Assembly (NCBI GenBank): GCA_023055505.1
Contig: JALIRH010000117.1
Coordinates: forward strand, 558,001 to 622,000
DNA from: Callipepla californica brunnescens
Taxonomy: Eukaryota > Chordata > Aves > Galliformes > Odontophoridae
Direction: 5' to 3'
Length of the DNA: 64,000 nt
The position numbers and the translations under genes were made by a program. Under the pieces are notes generated by a model, which did not search any database, was not told the DNA's origin, and saw nothing but the letters and a program-made list of their open reading frames with translations. The stretch's first letter is position 1. Each line of letters begins with the position of its first letter. Positions 1 to 12,330 of the stretch are shown in pieces.

Positions 1-861
1 TGGGCACAGTGAAGGGAAAAGCTGAGTCACTGCAAAGGGTATCCTGCGCATTAACTGGCCTCAAGCAAATACTCTGCTGGGTTCAACATCCCAATGATAA
101 TCAAGAACCACATCAGTTAATAACAGTTAATTCCTAGGACAGGATCTTGCATAGACTTTTTCTTGTTTATTAGCAGAGACATTTCAATAGATAACCCCAC
201 TGGCTAAGTTACCACAGAACAGCTCCAAAACAGGGCATATTTCCTGCTGTATAAAGAGGTTCAATTAAATGTCAGGAAATTTGTGAATGACAACACTTTC
301 TTACACTCCAGTGTCGTTTTCTTATAACAAGATAAGAGGGATCTCTGTGGGATCAGAAAATTAGCCTGCTTAGTCAAGAAATTATCCTGCAGATAAATCA
401 AAATTAAGGGATTTTTTTTTTTTTTTGGAATCTGCTATCTTTCAGCACTGAAGATGTAAACCAAAGTTTTTATTCTTCTTGCAAAAGCAATCATTCACAT
501 CTACACCTATGAAAGAAATTAAGACTGAGGGGATATTTGTATGTACTAAAAAAAATGTATATGTACTAAATAAATATGTACAAAAAAAAAAATCAGTATA
601 ACCTAAAATAAAAAATGTTTTAAAATGCTAGTTCCTAAGTGGGAAAGAGCTCTCTCACATTTTGGAATTTTTAAAAGAAACTTTAAGAACATACCCCTGA
701 CTCCACATTAAAAAACAGCGGTAGCAAGTGAAGCACAGCTGAGAAAAATGGTACTTCAACATTCTTCCAAAGATTTGTGCAACCTGAAGAATACTCTCAT
801 AAATAAGAAATAACCTGCTCTATTCCAATAGTGCTCATATTAGACAAAAACTGACTCTTAC
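1..861 (-). other. INTS12 intron 5 (partial)
   Basis: AT-rich intron sequence downstream of INTS12 exon 5. It contains a poly(T) run near 411-426 and A-rich stretches near 548-620. I see no exon, and the last INTS12 exon is not in the window. Confidence 0.8.
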
Positions 862-1021
862 CATTCTCTTCATCTGCCTGGTACAGCGGGCACAGTACCA
901 TACAAGTCGAGGATCATTCACTTCCTTGTCTGTCACCTGAGGCTTATGGCAATCCTGGTGGTAGAGATTATGGCACTCCTGACACTCTACTAGCTGATTC
1001 CCAGAAATTACAGTCATTTGC
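862..1021 (-). CDS. INTS12: INTS12 coding exon 5 (second part of PHD finger)
   Basis: The acceptor is CTCTGCAG just above 1021 and the donor is GTAAGAG just below 862. The exon is 160 nt: one base completing the Arg166 codon, then 53 codons from [13 protein letters not shown] to RCTRQMKRM. It carries six of the eight PHD zinc ligands (C179, C182, H187, C190, C209, C212) and the conserved Trp207 two residues before C209. It ends in phase 0. Confidence 0.95.
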
Positions 1022-4000
1022 CTGCAGAGCAAATAGTTAAGAACAGATTATTGGAAAAAGCATTTACGTGATTATCCAATTGTTATAAGTTTTGCAGGGC
1101 TTAAGATAAAAACTAAAAATATTTTTGCTTTCATGACTATTTTCTACCTGTAGCAGATGAGCTACATTGATTTTTCTTTCTTTATGAGTTCTTCCTAATA
1201 AATATTTTAGGAACTTGGAACTGTTAGATCTTCATGGAAAAAGTGACTTCAGTATTACCAAACACACATACATGACACTTCCTGCTCTTGTTTGATTTTT
1301 ATATTCAAATTTTAAGTCTCATCTGCTTTTATTCACCTAGGGATCTTACCACTGTTTACTTATTATGACTCTCATGACAGTAGCATCCAAAGGCCCAGCC
1401 TACATTTGGATAACTTTGCTGTAAGCTGTAGAGCAATACAGTTCAAGAACAAATTATTTAGCACTGACAAGTACGTAAGAGCTCTCTTCTAAACAATTTA
1501 AAAGCATCACCATCCCAACTATATACCACTTTTCAGATGTAATATTAGCTATCCTTTTGGTCCCTACAAACAGACACTCAGAATTTGAGACAATACCAGA
1601 ATTTTGAGAGATGAAACAAAGGATTAACTGTGCAGTTCTGTCTTAAAACAAACACACAAGCTGCTGATGAGGACTTAATTCTGCTGTGGGTCTCTGGCGA
1701 AATTTTGTATAAATGACAAACTAGTGATGTACACATGACTGTGAATGTGTCTAAATTAGCCAAATACCAGTTTCCTGATGATTTCTTCTTTCAGATGACA
1801 AATCATGTTATTTAATTGCTAAGCTGCCTTTACTCATAAGCCTGCGGAACAGGTGCCCAAGTAACCATGGAAACTTTATTTGTAGATGGATACAGAAAGG
1901 TAATGCCTTATTTCTATATAAAAAGAAAAGTCCGAAAGTATTGTCCACGTGGATACCAGAACATTTTCTGAGTAATATTTCTCTTTCAAATGGACTATCT
2001 AAAAAAACAAAATATGAAACATTTCTGAAATTTCACCACCCCATTAGCGATGCACAAAATTTCAAAAGCCATTTTGTTTATTATTCCTAAATAAACTGGG
2101 TCAGAACAAAGCAGTGATGGTTTAACCCCATGTCTCAAGCGAGGAGACTTGCTGTATTTTAAAGTTCCAAAGACAATTCCAGACTGACTTAAAACAAACA
2201 AACAAACAAACAAAAAAACTTCAACTCTTAATGCTCAGAATCATGTTAAAAAGATCTTATTAAAAAAAAAAAAAGAAAAGAAAAGATGTTTTAACTTCAG
2301 AAAACAATCTAGTATGTATAAAAAAATTAAGGTCATTCTTCCAAAAATGGGCATTTTTTTTTTTTGTCAGGGTTTACCATCAGCTGCAAGTTGCATATAA
2401 TACTTGTTCACATGGCTGAGGAACCTTCTGACTGTTGAGTCCTGTTTTTCTAAGATCTAAAACTATGGAAAAGCATGAGATTATTTTGGTACTCTCTCCC
2501 TTCTGCCTAGTTTGATATGGCACAACAAGAACTAAAATCACCCACAGACATCAAATTTCAATATCCCTGCATGATTGTGCTGATACATTTCACATTCAGC
2601 AAATCTTGGAGAAGCATTCCACATCTTTAGTTTCTATCACTATAAAAAAGGAACAGTTAATATACAAATGTACATTTTTGCATTTGGGAATACATAGTTC
2701 ACAAGTTGATAACAGTTGTCAACTTGTCTTAAGCAATTTAAACCAATGAACTATGAAGAAAAAAGAATCCCATGTACTCTGCAACTGGACATGGTGTTCT
2801 CATACACAACTGTCTGAATACAAATATTAAAGCTGTCAGCTTCCAAATGGTATTTATACCTGTGTTATTTTACAGAAGTACCCAGTGCTTTTGTACTTCA
2901 TACATACTGAAATGTTTGTATTTCAACTCAAGATACCCAGCCCCAGGAAGGGACCTTATGTTGACAGCTGAGTAGTAAACAGTGGAATGCAGTCCTAACT
3001 GGAGTACATTGGATTTAGAAAGCCTGAAGCATAAGTGTTCTGAAAAACAATTCATCCAGCTTAAGTTGGAAACTGAGAACCAGAAGACATCAATTCCAGC
3101 AGGGTTCATGTAAAATGAAAGCAAATACCAAGTCTTGGGAGACTGCTACCATCCTCTCTAATGAGTTTCCTCCTGATATGATTTTCCCTCTCTCGGGCAT
3201 CACTTTAATAAGAGCTATTTTATAATCACTACTGAGGGAAGAAATGTAAGATTGAAAGATTTATTTCTTATTTCAGATGTTTGAACCATTCTTCCATTTT
3301 CAGTGTCCATAATAAAAAGCTAAACATTTGAGCTAACACATGGCAATAATATGACATGAAATCATGTCACTCTACAATTAGTTAACAGTATAATTAGCTG
3401 TAACAATGGGAACTTACCATCCATGAACTAGGGACACCTCAAGAACACAGTTTCCCTGCTGGCTTAAGCTGAGCTAGAATATCAAGATTCTACCAAGAAC
3501 CTGGCCAGTCCCACAGAAACTCCATCTTCCTTCCCTGTCCTGACCCTATGTTCTTGCAGCCATGTGTAAGCAATAAGTACGCTCTCACTAAGTTGACTGA
3601 AACCCATATCTATAGGAAATAAAACCTTAAATCTACTGAAAAACCTGAGCAGGGAGCTGATCCACAGGCTAGTTCAGCTGATCATGCACTTACATGGACA
3701 ATACACCCCTGACAGAGGTAGGGAAGTAGGTACAAAGAGCCAAACAGCACCCTTTTGGAGCAGGGGGAACTTATAGAGATATAAATCACCTGTGAAACCA
3801 AATCTCTATTCAAATTATCTGATCACATAGTGGATATGCAGAAGTATATGTTTTTAATCCTCAAACAATTAGATCCATTGTTAGCAAAATATTGCTAAGA
3901 TCCAGTTTCGAAAGCCCTTCCTGAAAAATAAGAACCTGTTTCAATAGCAGGATATCAGATATTTAGAAGGTTAACTGAAAAAAGCAGTGACGTGTAAAGT

Positions 4001-7000
4001 AATGTCAAATGATTATGAAGAAAGTGAGCAACATATGCATAACTCCTGCTAACGCCACTAAAAAAATGCACTCAGAACTGATTTTTGTTTAGAATGCTGC
4101 TTAACATTATCTATTAATATTTTAGCTTGTTTTCTGGTACTCCATTTTCAAAAAACGATTCTTGTGAAGAATACTTTAATATATTTGTAATTTCACATAC
4201 GTACTTAAGTAATTTCCAGACTACAACCTGAAAGGTAGCATGAATGCAATGAAACATTGCTGATTTACCTGCAAACGACACAGGCCAAACCCATTTCCAT
4301 AGCAAAGTCATCAGCACTGGTTTCCTCAAAGCTAGATAAATCAGGCATGGATAAATCTTTACTTGTCTGAACCGTAATAGGAGAGGAACGAGCCTCTTGC
4401 TTCTCAAGTCTGGGCTTCTTTGGCACATCAGCTCCTTCAGCAGTATCCCCTTTTATCTATCGCAAACACAGAAAGAATGTGAAAAAACAGAAAGCTAAGG
4501 GACCTTACTAAAATAAGAAAATGACCATAACAATTAAAGCAAAAGCATTAAAAGGTGTATTTTATAAAGCATACGCAGCATATTTTCCTTAGGTACAACT
4601 TTTACAAAACATTCACGAAATAGAAATTCAAGTCTGCTTCTCATGCTACACTCCAAAGTCCTCAAAAGCAGCCTTGGAAAAACCTATGTTTCAGGTTGCT
4701 ACATTTTATTAACTTGCCATCAGTATATTTCAAGTATTTACAGCATAATTATAACTTGACCTTTGCTGGATTGCCTAAACAACAACGTGATTTGATAAGA
4801 TAGATTGTAGGCTATGCACATTTAGCAAGAGCAGAGTTATACAGACTATATGGGAAAAGGGAGCTTTTACTAAAGCATCTTCAAACGTGTTAGGTTACAT
4901 CACTAGAGAAAAATTAGACTCACTTTATCAGCAGATTTCTTCTCTGTTTCTTTTTTCACCTTCTCTGATGCAGTAGGCTTGCCATTGTTGTTACCAGAAG
5001 GCAAACTAGAAGAGGCTTTAGGATCTTGCTTACTGGAAACAGGTTTGGTAACACATACTTTTGGTTGTTCTACATCCTAAAAACAGAAAAATTGAAATCA
5101 AAACTCTACATAAACTACTTCCTGTTTTGCAATTAGATCACAGGTTAGGCAAACAAAGCACCAGACAATACTGTTCACCTGCACACATGTTCTTCTAACA
5201 TTTCTTAAGTCCCTTCCACAAATTACTGTGTTTAAACTGCAGTTATTAAATCTCCATTAATGCTCATCTTACAGAGAAAGAGTTACTTTTTTAATGACAG
5301 ATCCCAGACTTGGAACATTAAACTTTTCTGCTTTTAAATTTCAAAGAGATAATGAACACAAATTGTGAAGCAGAACAAAATTGAATTTATGCTACAAATG
5401 TAAGTTAACATGAGCTGGACATCAATATGTCATTCCTTTATGAATGTAAATCTTAATCTCAGTTCATATTCAACTACCAGCTTAACAATTTAGATCTCAA
5501 CAGAAACAGAGTTATTAGTGACACATTAGCATCAAAGTATAATAAGGAAACAAGTGATCAATCACAGCAATGTGCCTGAAAAAAGTATTCCTGCAACTTG
5601 GTACTCTGCTGCGTACTGAGCTGTCCTGAGCTTCACTTCAGCCCCACCAGCTTTCCAGATTTCCTGTTGCGTGCAGTCAGTGACAACCAGCCAAGCTGCT
5701 ACTGCAATCAGCTTCCCAAGCCTCTCTATGGTATTATTCAGCTCCTCTTTAAACAACAAACCAATGCCTTTTTTTTTTTTTTAGCTCTGACAGAAAGCTC
5801 CTGAAAGTCATAACACCTGTGTTACTACAGAGAAAGAATGGCAGTTTAGGTTTTAGGGAGTTAAGATCTGCATAGAGAAGAACTAGACTGTGTAGTGCAA
5901 GCATCACGCATGCCACAGGAGTAATACTGTCTTTCTGATACTTGAAAAAGTATCTGTAGAAGAAACACAATGTGTGTGCGTACAGGCCATTATTAGAACA
6001 TACCTGGTTGACTTGTCAACATTCAAAGGGCGAAAACTACTCAATAACTATGTACAGTGATATTAAGAAGCACCAATTTGCTTGTTTTCATATGCTAATA
6101 CCAGATTCAAATATTCTATCTAGCAGGTGGATAGTGACTTTCAGCAAATGAAAAGCTGTGTTTTTTTCTACAGGATAGCAATGATATTTGCCTGCAAATT
6201 ATTTGTTACAAACCATTTGGGATCTTTTTTTTCATTGTCACATGATTTCAACAATATTGAGGAAAAAAAGATCCAGTTTTATCAGTTGTTGGTCCTTGGA
6301 AGTGATGAAATAGCTTCTGATAAGTTCTTCACAATACCTACAGAACACATCCCCACAGCAGGAGCCCTCATCTAGGAGGCATTCTCCCATTGGAGGCTAG
6401 CCTTTAAAATGAGCCCAGCGAGGAGTGGACCTGAACTGCCTGCACCTGTGCTTCCTGGGCTAGCCACCCCCTTCACCAGGTGCTCAAACATTAGGTCAGG
6501 ACATCAGTTCCCTTACATCAGTGAATAGCCTCTTGTTTAATAATTATCTGGTCACAAGAATATGTGTGTTTTGAAGAGCTTTTTATCTTTGTTTTTAACA
6601 GGAACGTTTAATTTTGGTTCCCCTTTGTGTGACAGTTAGCAAGTAAAATGCCAAAATCAACATAAAATACAAGGAGTACCATTAAAAAAAATATTGCATC
6701 TGAAATATAGTAAGGAACAGATCTTATACAGGTCTGGATGCAACAACAAGAGAATTTTCATTTCATTAACTTAACGGAATGCACTATTTTGAAAAAAAAA
6801 AAAAAAAGGGGGGGGGGGAATAGTAATTATGAAATGTTCAAATTCGCCCTTATTCCAGTTTCTAATTCTCTTCTAAATCTTCAGCTATAAAAATGAACTA
6901 GGAACGGCTGGGGCTCTAAAAGCATGTAAAAATGACCAGTGCTATCTAATACTAATACCTTCTGAGATGGACGGTAACTTGAATCAGCTCCTCTGGCCAA

Positions 7001-7114
7001 AGACTCATCAAGAAGTGCTTTCAGCTTTTCTGCAGAATCCTTACTCTTGGAACGCAAGAAGCCCAGGGCTTTCAGAAATATAGGATCGAGCTCCATGTTC
7101 ACTGCAGCAGCCAT
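862..7114 (-). CDS. INTS12: Integrator complex subunit 12, N-terminal 219 residues (4 coding exons; 3' part outside window)
   Basis: The coding sequence joins 7114-6959, 5076-4924, 4456-4269 and 1021-862 on the minus strand, all with GT-AG introns. The reading frame closes across every junction (phases 0, 0, 2). The 219 residues match vertebrate INTS12 as I recall it. The N-terminus [20 protein letters not shown] corresponds to the conserved N-terminal microdomain known to act in snRNA 3'-end formation. A lysine- and serine-rich linker follows (about 53-125), then an acidic stretch (about 146-158), then a C4HC3 PHD finger with ligands C162, C165, C179, C182, H187, C190, C209 and C212. Integrator binds the Pol II C-terminal domain, cleaves snRNA 3' ends and attenuates promoter-proximal transcription in the nucleus. 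Human INTS12 is about 462 residues, so the serine-rich C-terminal half, encoded by the last exon, lies to the left of position 1. The gene shares its promoter with GSTCD. The identification is firm. Exon edges are by inspection. Confidence 0.96.
1022..4268 (-). other. INTS12 intron 4
   Basis: A 3.2-kb AT-rich intron. Apart from a short (CAAA)n microsatellite at about 2190-2214 and several A/T homopolymers I see no coding or repeat structure. The small open frames inside have no recognisable protein content. Confidence 0.8.
2190..2217. repeat. (CAAA)n microsatellite
   Basis: About six tandem CAAA units followed by a short A run. Confidence 0.85.
4269..4456 (-). CDS. INTS12: INTS12 coding exon 4 (linker and first PHD cysteines)
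   Basis: The exon is 188 nt, with an acceptor ending GCGATAG and a donor GTAAATC. It encodes residues 104-165 plus two bases of the Arg166 codon. It includes VPKKPRLEK, the acidic [14 protein letters not shown] stretch and the first PHD zinc pair C162/C165 (CVVC). The PHD finger is therefore split between exons 4 and 5 by a 3.2-kb intron. An overlapping 104-codon frame at 4114-4428 is only the +1 shadow of this exon. Confidence 0.95.
4924..5076 (-). CDS. INTS12: INTS12 coding exon 3 (Lys/Ser-rich linker)
   Basis: The exon is 153 nt (51 codons, residues 53-103), phase 0 at both ends, with an acceptor ending TTTTTAG and a donor GTGAGTC. It encodes a low-complexity basic linker running from DVEQPKVCV to [11 protein letters not shown]. 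It corresponds to the disordered linker of the human protein. Skipping it would keep the frame. Confidence 0.94.
5077..6958 (-). other. INTS12 intron 2
   Basis: A 1.9-kb intron. It holds a T15-class run near 5768, a GC-richer block at about 6370-6500 that I could not assign to a repeat family, and the A16G11 tract at 6792-6818. The 467-bp intron 3 (4457-4923) is featureless. Confidence 0.75.
6792..6818. repeat. A16G11 homopurine tract
   Basis: Sixteen A followed by eleven G on the plus strand, which is C11T16 on the INTS12 sense strand. A pure homopurine block with a sharp A-to-G switch. Confidence 0.9.
6959..7114 (-). CDS. INTS12: INTS12 coding exon 2 (start codon, N-terminal microdomain)
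   Basis: The ATG is at 7114-7112, preceded by 8 nt of 5' UTR in the same exon (acceptor CTACAAAG, exon start 7122). It encodes 52 codons from [15 protein letters not shown] to DSSYRPSQK and ends at a phase-0 donor GTATTAG. This start matches the conserved INTS12 N-terminus. An in-frame ATG 35 codons upstream lies across the acceptor in intron 1 and is not the start. Confidence 0.95.
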
Positions 7115-10100
7115 AGTGGTGTCTTTGTAGGAAGACAAAGAAAAAGGAAGAACATTATATGAAGCATAAGTCAAACAGCAGGTAACTAACTAGGTTGAAA
7201 AATAATTTTTTTGGAAGACTATACAGACTATAAATGCGATTAAGTGTAAACATCAACAAGAGCAACTATCATGCTAATCCTTATTTAGATTTGCTTACAA
7301 TCTGTAACACATTGATCATTTAAGAGCAAAGAAAAATATGAATGGAAAAATTCAGTTGAAATAGTGAGAAACATCTACAACCTGGATTGTTATTTACCCA
7401 AGTTCACTTGTTTTCTTATCAAGTCACCTATCCAGAGCTGTAAAATAGCACAGTGCCCTTGGAAATAAAGAGAAGAAAAGGGAAGAATGAATAAAAAAAA
7501 TAATAAAAATCACAGCAGTAGTTCCCTGCACTCCAGAGCCTTCACTGTTAACTTCTTTAACAGAAGCTGCATCAGAAATTCTGCTAACTTAGTTATTAAC
7601 AGTAATAACTTCGAGGAAAAAAAAAAACGAACAAAACATGGGCAGAAAAGTTTCCTGTTCTCTTCCAAAATAATAATTGATAATAAGCAAATCTCATTTG
7701 AAACATATCAGGATATTCTGTTTCTTATACAGTGACCTAGAAGTTTTCATCATGTCTGCTCAAAAGCACTACCCAGACAGTTTTTTTTGGTTTTTTTTAG
7801 GCTGGAGTCCTCTAAGGTTTTGCCTAGAATTTCTTCTAATATTCAAGGCAATGAACTTTTACCTCTCTGACCAACGCACCAGCAGTGGCAGTCTGCTCCC
7901 TCAGTGCTTGCCTAGAAGTCTCCAGGAACCTTTATCTCATGCTGGGCTTCCACGAGACACTATAGAAGCACTCTACTGAGATCATCAAGGAGTTCAACAT
8001 ACAGTAGACTTCATAGGGATTTCATCAATGGAACCAGCAGAGAGTTAAGAAACCTCTTCAAGAACTCGTTCTCTGTTCCTTAATCTACTTGTTCAATCAT
8101 TTCCCAGTGGCTGCAAAACTTGTGCTGCTAGGAAGTACTATACAACAGTAACTGTTCTACCTCTGATCATGCAGACTGTTACTGCGTGAGCCCCATACAG
8201 ATAATTCAGTGTAATGTTTTCAGAAAGTGAATTCAATGTGTATGAAAAGTACATATATTTATTTATTGATAGATGCATTTATCTGCATTAAAATTTTTGG
8301 CTGTTTTTGAGCTCTGTGCTTAACAACAACAAAAAAATGGAACTGATGTTCTGTGAATATGGCCTCCAAGTTTCAGTGCAACCAAGCCTTCAATTAAAAA
8401 TGCTACACCCTCCATTGTAGAAAAGAGACACCAGTTGTGGGAATGTGGAATAGTACTTAATTCTCTCTAAAAAGAAAGAAACAAGCAGAAACCCTTTAAG
8501 ATCTTTTCTGAGGCTTCTTCTGGGAATGCATACATGCGTATATAAGGTCAGCAAACAATTCAGCATATTCACTAAGTTTAGAAAACAAGTGTAAACCTGC
8601 TAAATCAGTTTTTCTCTTTTGGAAGGTTACAGTTCTCCAATTTATTTTGAGCTCTAGTTTTTTTTTTAAAGGCAGCTATTGTAAAGGAATTGTTAAAATT
8701 CAGCTAAATTCAGAAGCTTTCTGTATATTTAGTCTTTTATTTGTGTTTGAAATCACAGTAATTCTTTCTGTTCTCAAAGGTACAGGGTAATAACGTCACA
8801 GAGTACTGCAGTCATTAACCAAGAGTTATTTCTTACATGAAGAGAGGGACTTGGTATAAAAAAATATAAACACTGTTTAGAAAAAATATAGGAAAAAAAG
8901 TTCATATGGCACTTTGTGAAACAGTTTAATGATACCAGATTGGAGGGCCACAATATCATCTTTGAACTCAACGTAAAAATGATTATACTTGCAGCCATGA
9001 CTGAATAGAAGACATAGGTAAGTTGCAGAGCAGGGTCAGGAACTCAGGTGCACTCACTTGCAAGTGAGCACGAAGTCATCAGTCTAGCAGTAAAAGCACC
9101 CTTCTCAAGTTAGATCTGTTTGACAGCTCTTCATTGTTTCCCAAGTATTTAATAACAGATAGAGAAGACTAAATTAATGTAACAAAACCATCTAATGTGT
9201 CTGTGATTGTATAAGAAATCCTTCTAGATGGAGAATAATCAAGTGACTTCCCAGCATGGTCTACAATAGACAGTTTAAATCTCTACAGGAAGAAAAGTGT
9301 TAGTTAATAGGTTGTTAATCTCACTGTATCTAAGTGTTCTTTTTTCTGAATCTCTCATTTCTAAGCCATTTTATTCCACCAAAATTCACACAAAATTAAT
9401 TGAGCACTATATAGAATATGCAGTCTTTCAATATCAGTCACCCTTCTCAGGGTACTACAGGCTTCTACTGTCCATAGGCTGGCCTGCTAGTATTTTGCAT
9501 CCTTACACATGCATTCTCTTCATCATCACCTTCAGATCAACTGATCTAACTACATTAGATCTGTGGATGTGGTCACACTGCCATGTCTTTAATCACTTTA
9601 TCTCAAAACTCCTATTTCTAATATTTTCTAAGAGAGCTGTAAAAACCAAACACACTTTTCCAGAAGAAGTGCACATCTTCAGCTGACATTGAAATGTTAT
9701 TATCAAACCCATCTGTTGCAAATTCAGCTGCAGTTACATTTTTCCACCTTCAGTGAGACTTTCTCCCACATATCCTTTGCATCTATCTTCAACACCTGCA
9801 GTAGTTAACATATAGCCCAGTAACGTGGAACAGCAGCACAAAATACCTTTCAGCACACCATACTGTTTATCAACAACTGATTTAATTCACCACCATAATA
9901 TCAACTCACCCTTCTTTTTTTTCCTCCTTTAGAATCTTCCTTTCCTCAGGAAGAGAATTCTTTTCTCCTGACTAAATCTAGCAACTGTGACAGAGGTAGA
10001 TTTTGTGTATTCACCAATAAATACCAGATCACACTCAGATTTAACACAAGTCTTGATGAAGGAGATCAAGGAAAGCAGGAAAAGCTTTAACTTCTATTTT

Positions 10101-10589
10101 CAGTTTTTACTTTAGTATCATAATGAGGACTTGATTCATGACAACAATTTCACAGTTATCTCCCATGAGGAATATTTCAAAACTCAAGCACTTAAACAGT
10201 CCCGACAACTGTATTAATCAGAATAATTGTATTCATCAGTTCTTATTTATGTGACATCTTTATGTGAAATTCAAATAATTTCAGAAGATTTGAGTAAAAT
10301 CTCCCATTAAAGTTACTAGTGTGAGTATCCATAACTTTATATTCTATCCTACAGCATATTTTATACCATAATTTAAAATCAATAGTTCAATCTATCACAG
10401 TAACTCGCTTCTCTAGCATTTGTGTTGCACTACTGCTTTGCATTTGCTGCTTTCCACCACTCATATACAGTATGTTACAGAAGAAACAGAATATCGTGGC
10501 TTTGGCTGGGATATGGTTACTTTTCTTCATACAGGCTCACAGAGTCCTGCGTTTTTGATATGTTTAAAATGAAAACAGTACTCATAACA

Positions 10590-11055
10590 CAATACTTTAG
10601 ATGTTGCTGAGCAGCACTGTGAAGAGCTGAGGACAGCTCAGCTCCTGATGCTGTCCTGCCAGGAGGGAGCTGGGAGAGCACGAGGAGCTGCACGGGGACA
10701 GAACCAGGACTGCTGGCCCAGGCTGGCCAGAGAGATGGCCAATACCATATGGCAACACACCCAGCAGTGAATGCTAGGAAGGAGGTGACACACTGAGATG
10801 GCATTTGTCTTCTCGAGAAACTTGTGTGATGACCTCTGTGTGTTCCTGGAAATAGCTGAACATCTGTCTGCCAATGGGAAGCAGCGAAAGAATTGCTTGC
10901 TTTGCTTGCACGTGTAGATTTTGCTTTACCTAGTAAGCCATCTTAACCATAACCCACAAGTTCTCACACTTATATTTTTTAATTTCTCCCCCACCCAGCA
11001 TGCAGAGAGTGAGCAAGAGGCTGCATGGTACTGAGCTGCCTGCTGCACCACAGCC
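10590..11055 (+). mobile_element. Degraded ERVL-type avian LTR (solo fragment)
   Basis: The text follows, with many substitutions, the 3' part of a common galliform ERVL-type LTR as I recall it. In order it has a CCAATACCATATG-like segment (about 10739-10751), a segment ending in a GAACATCTGTCTGCC-like motif (about 10858-10872), a TTTGCTTTACCTA block at about 10920, an ACCCACAAGTTCTCAC-type block (about 10951-10966), a pyrimidine tract with CCCCCACCC, and a GAGTGAGCAAGAGGCTGC-like end near 11006-11025. I see no internal retroviral genes, so it is a solo or truncated copy. Boundaries and family name need a repeat library. Confidence 0.65.
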
Positions 11056-11944
11056 CAGCACACAGGCATTTCATTCCTAAGAGACCTCTTGCTCAAAGCA
11101 AAAACAACCATAAATTCAGACAAGCTCGCCCAGGACACCGTCCAGCTGGACCTTCAAAACATACAAAGACAAGGATTTCACTGCCTGCTTTCAGTTCTTT
11201 ATTTCAAATTGAAATGTCCCCTGTTTCAGACTGTGCTCTCACATAAAAGGAAACACAGGCTCCATTTTATCAACAATCTCTTCTTAGGTACAGAAAGGCT
11301 TTATTTAGGTCCCTGCAAACCCCGCCTCAGATGACATTCTCCACTCTTCCCCCGACTTCAGAACTATTTATTTTGCCACATAGGACAATCTAGTTGACCA
11401 GACATGACTGATCCATGGTAGATCCCAAACTGGTTATCCCCAGTCAACACCTGCTCCTCCCTGTGCTGTGGTGGCTTCTTTCATGACGTTCCTGTGGATG
11501 GAAGGAGAGAGGCTGCGCAGCCTGCACTTCCTTGGATCATCCCTTTTTGAGAAGGGACATAGACCTGACTTTCTCTACGCCCTGCTGATTTTTCCCAGCC
11601 TCAAGACGTCTCAAAGACAATACCCAGTGGCTTTACAACGATATCATCAGACCTCAGCACCTCTGAACACAGTCCATCCAGACCAATGCACTGTCGGGCC
11701 ATCAACCCATGCTTCAGACCTCTTCTATAACTTCTTGCCACAGAAACAGAAGGCTCACTGATGAGCTCTGAGCAAAGCAGACTCAGCAGAGACAGTTGTT
11801 TTCCTTCACAGCACCTGATACAATGCTATGCTCTGGTTTTAGGAGAAAAACAATGATGATAGCACACTAATGTTTCTGTTTGTTACTGAGAAGTGCTGTA
11901 CAGAACCCAGAGTGCTTTAGTTTACTCAGTTTCTCACACTGTCA

Positions 11945-12330
11945 GGCCAGGAAGGTGGCTGAGAGAGCACAGGGAAGAGCCAGAACCAGGACAGACGACT
12001 TCAGAGGGACATTCTGTATCATGTGGCATGATGCAGAAGGCAAGTCTGAAAAAGGAGGGAGTTCCTCAGGCTTTCTGCTGCTGCTTGGGAACTAGCAGAG
12101 CATTGGTTGGTAGGTGCTGAGCAATTGCTTTGTGCAATGCTTGTTATATGTATATATACATATAATTATGTGTGTGTACATATATAACTGTCATAGGTAT
12201 TATCCTTCTACCTTTCCTCCCCCTTACTCTTCCCTATCTTAGTAGTTTTTAATATTTACCCATGAGTCTTGCTCTGGTTTTTTTTCCTGATTCTCTTCCC
12301 CATCCCATTGGGAAAAGAGGGAATACCTGC
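11945..12330 (+). mobile_element. Second degraded ERVL-type LTR fragment
   Basis: This block also recalls an avian ERVL-type LTR. It shows a TGCTTGGGAACTAGCAGAG-like segment near 12082-12100, TGAGCAATTGCTTTGTGCA near 12118-12136, an AT-rich spacer, then ACCCATGAGTCTTGCTC near 12257-12273 and TTCTCTTCCCCATCCCATTG near 12290-12309. It has the same orientation as the copy at 10590-11055 but looks like a different subfamily. It ends within about 250 bp of the CpG island. No viral coding sequence is seen. Confidence 0.6.
12145..12164. repeat. 20-bp perfect AT/GT palindrome
   Basis: Two 10-bp arms (TATATGTATA and its reverse complement) with no spacer, inside an AT/TG-rich microsatellite-like stretch of the LTR fragment. 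It could extrude as a cruciform. Confidence 0.7.

Noticed and set aside
4114..4428. 104-codon minus-strand frame overlapping INTS12 exon 4
   Set aside because: It is the shifted-frame shadow of the real exon; the correct frame reads VPKKPRLEK and the PHD CVVC.
9297..9686. 129-codon plus-strand frame in INTS12 intron 1
   Set aside because: No family resemblance and no flanking gene signals; consistent with chance.
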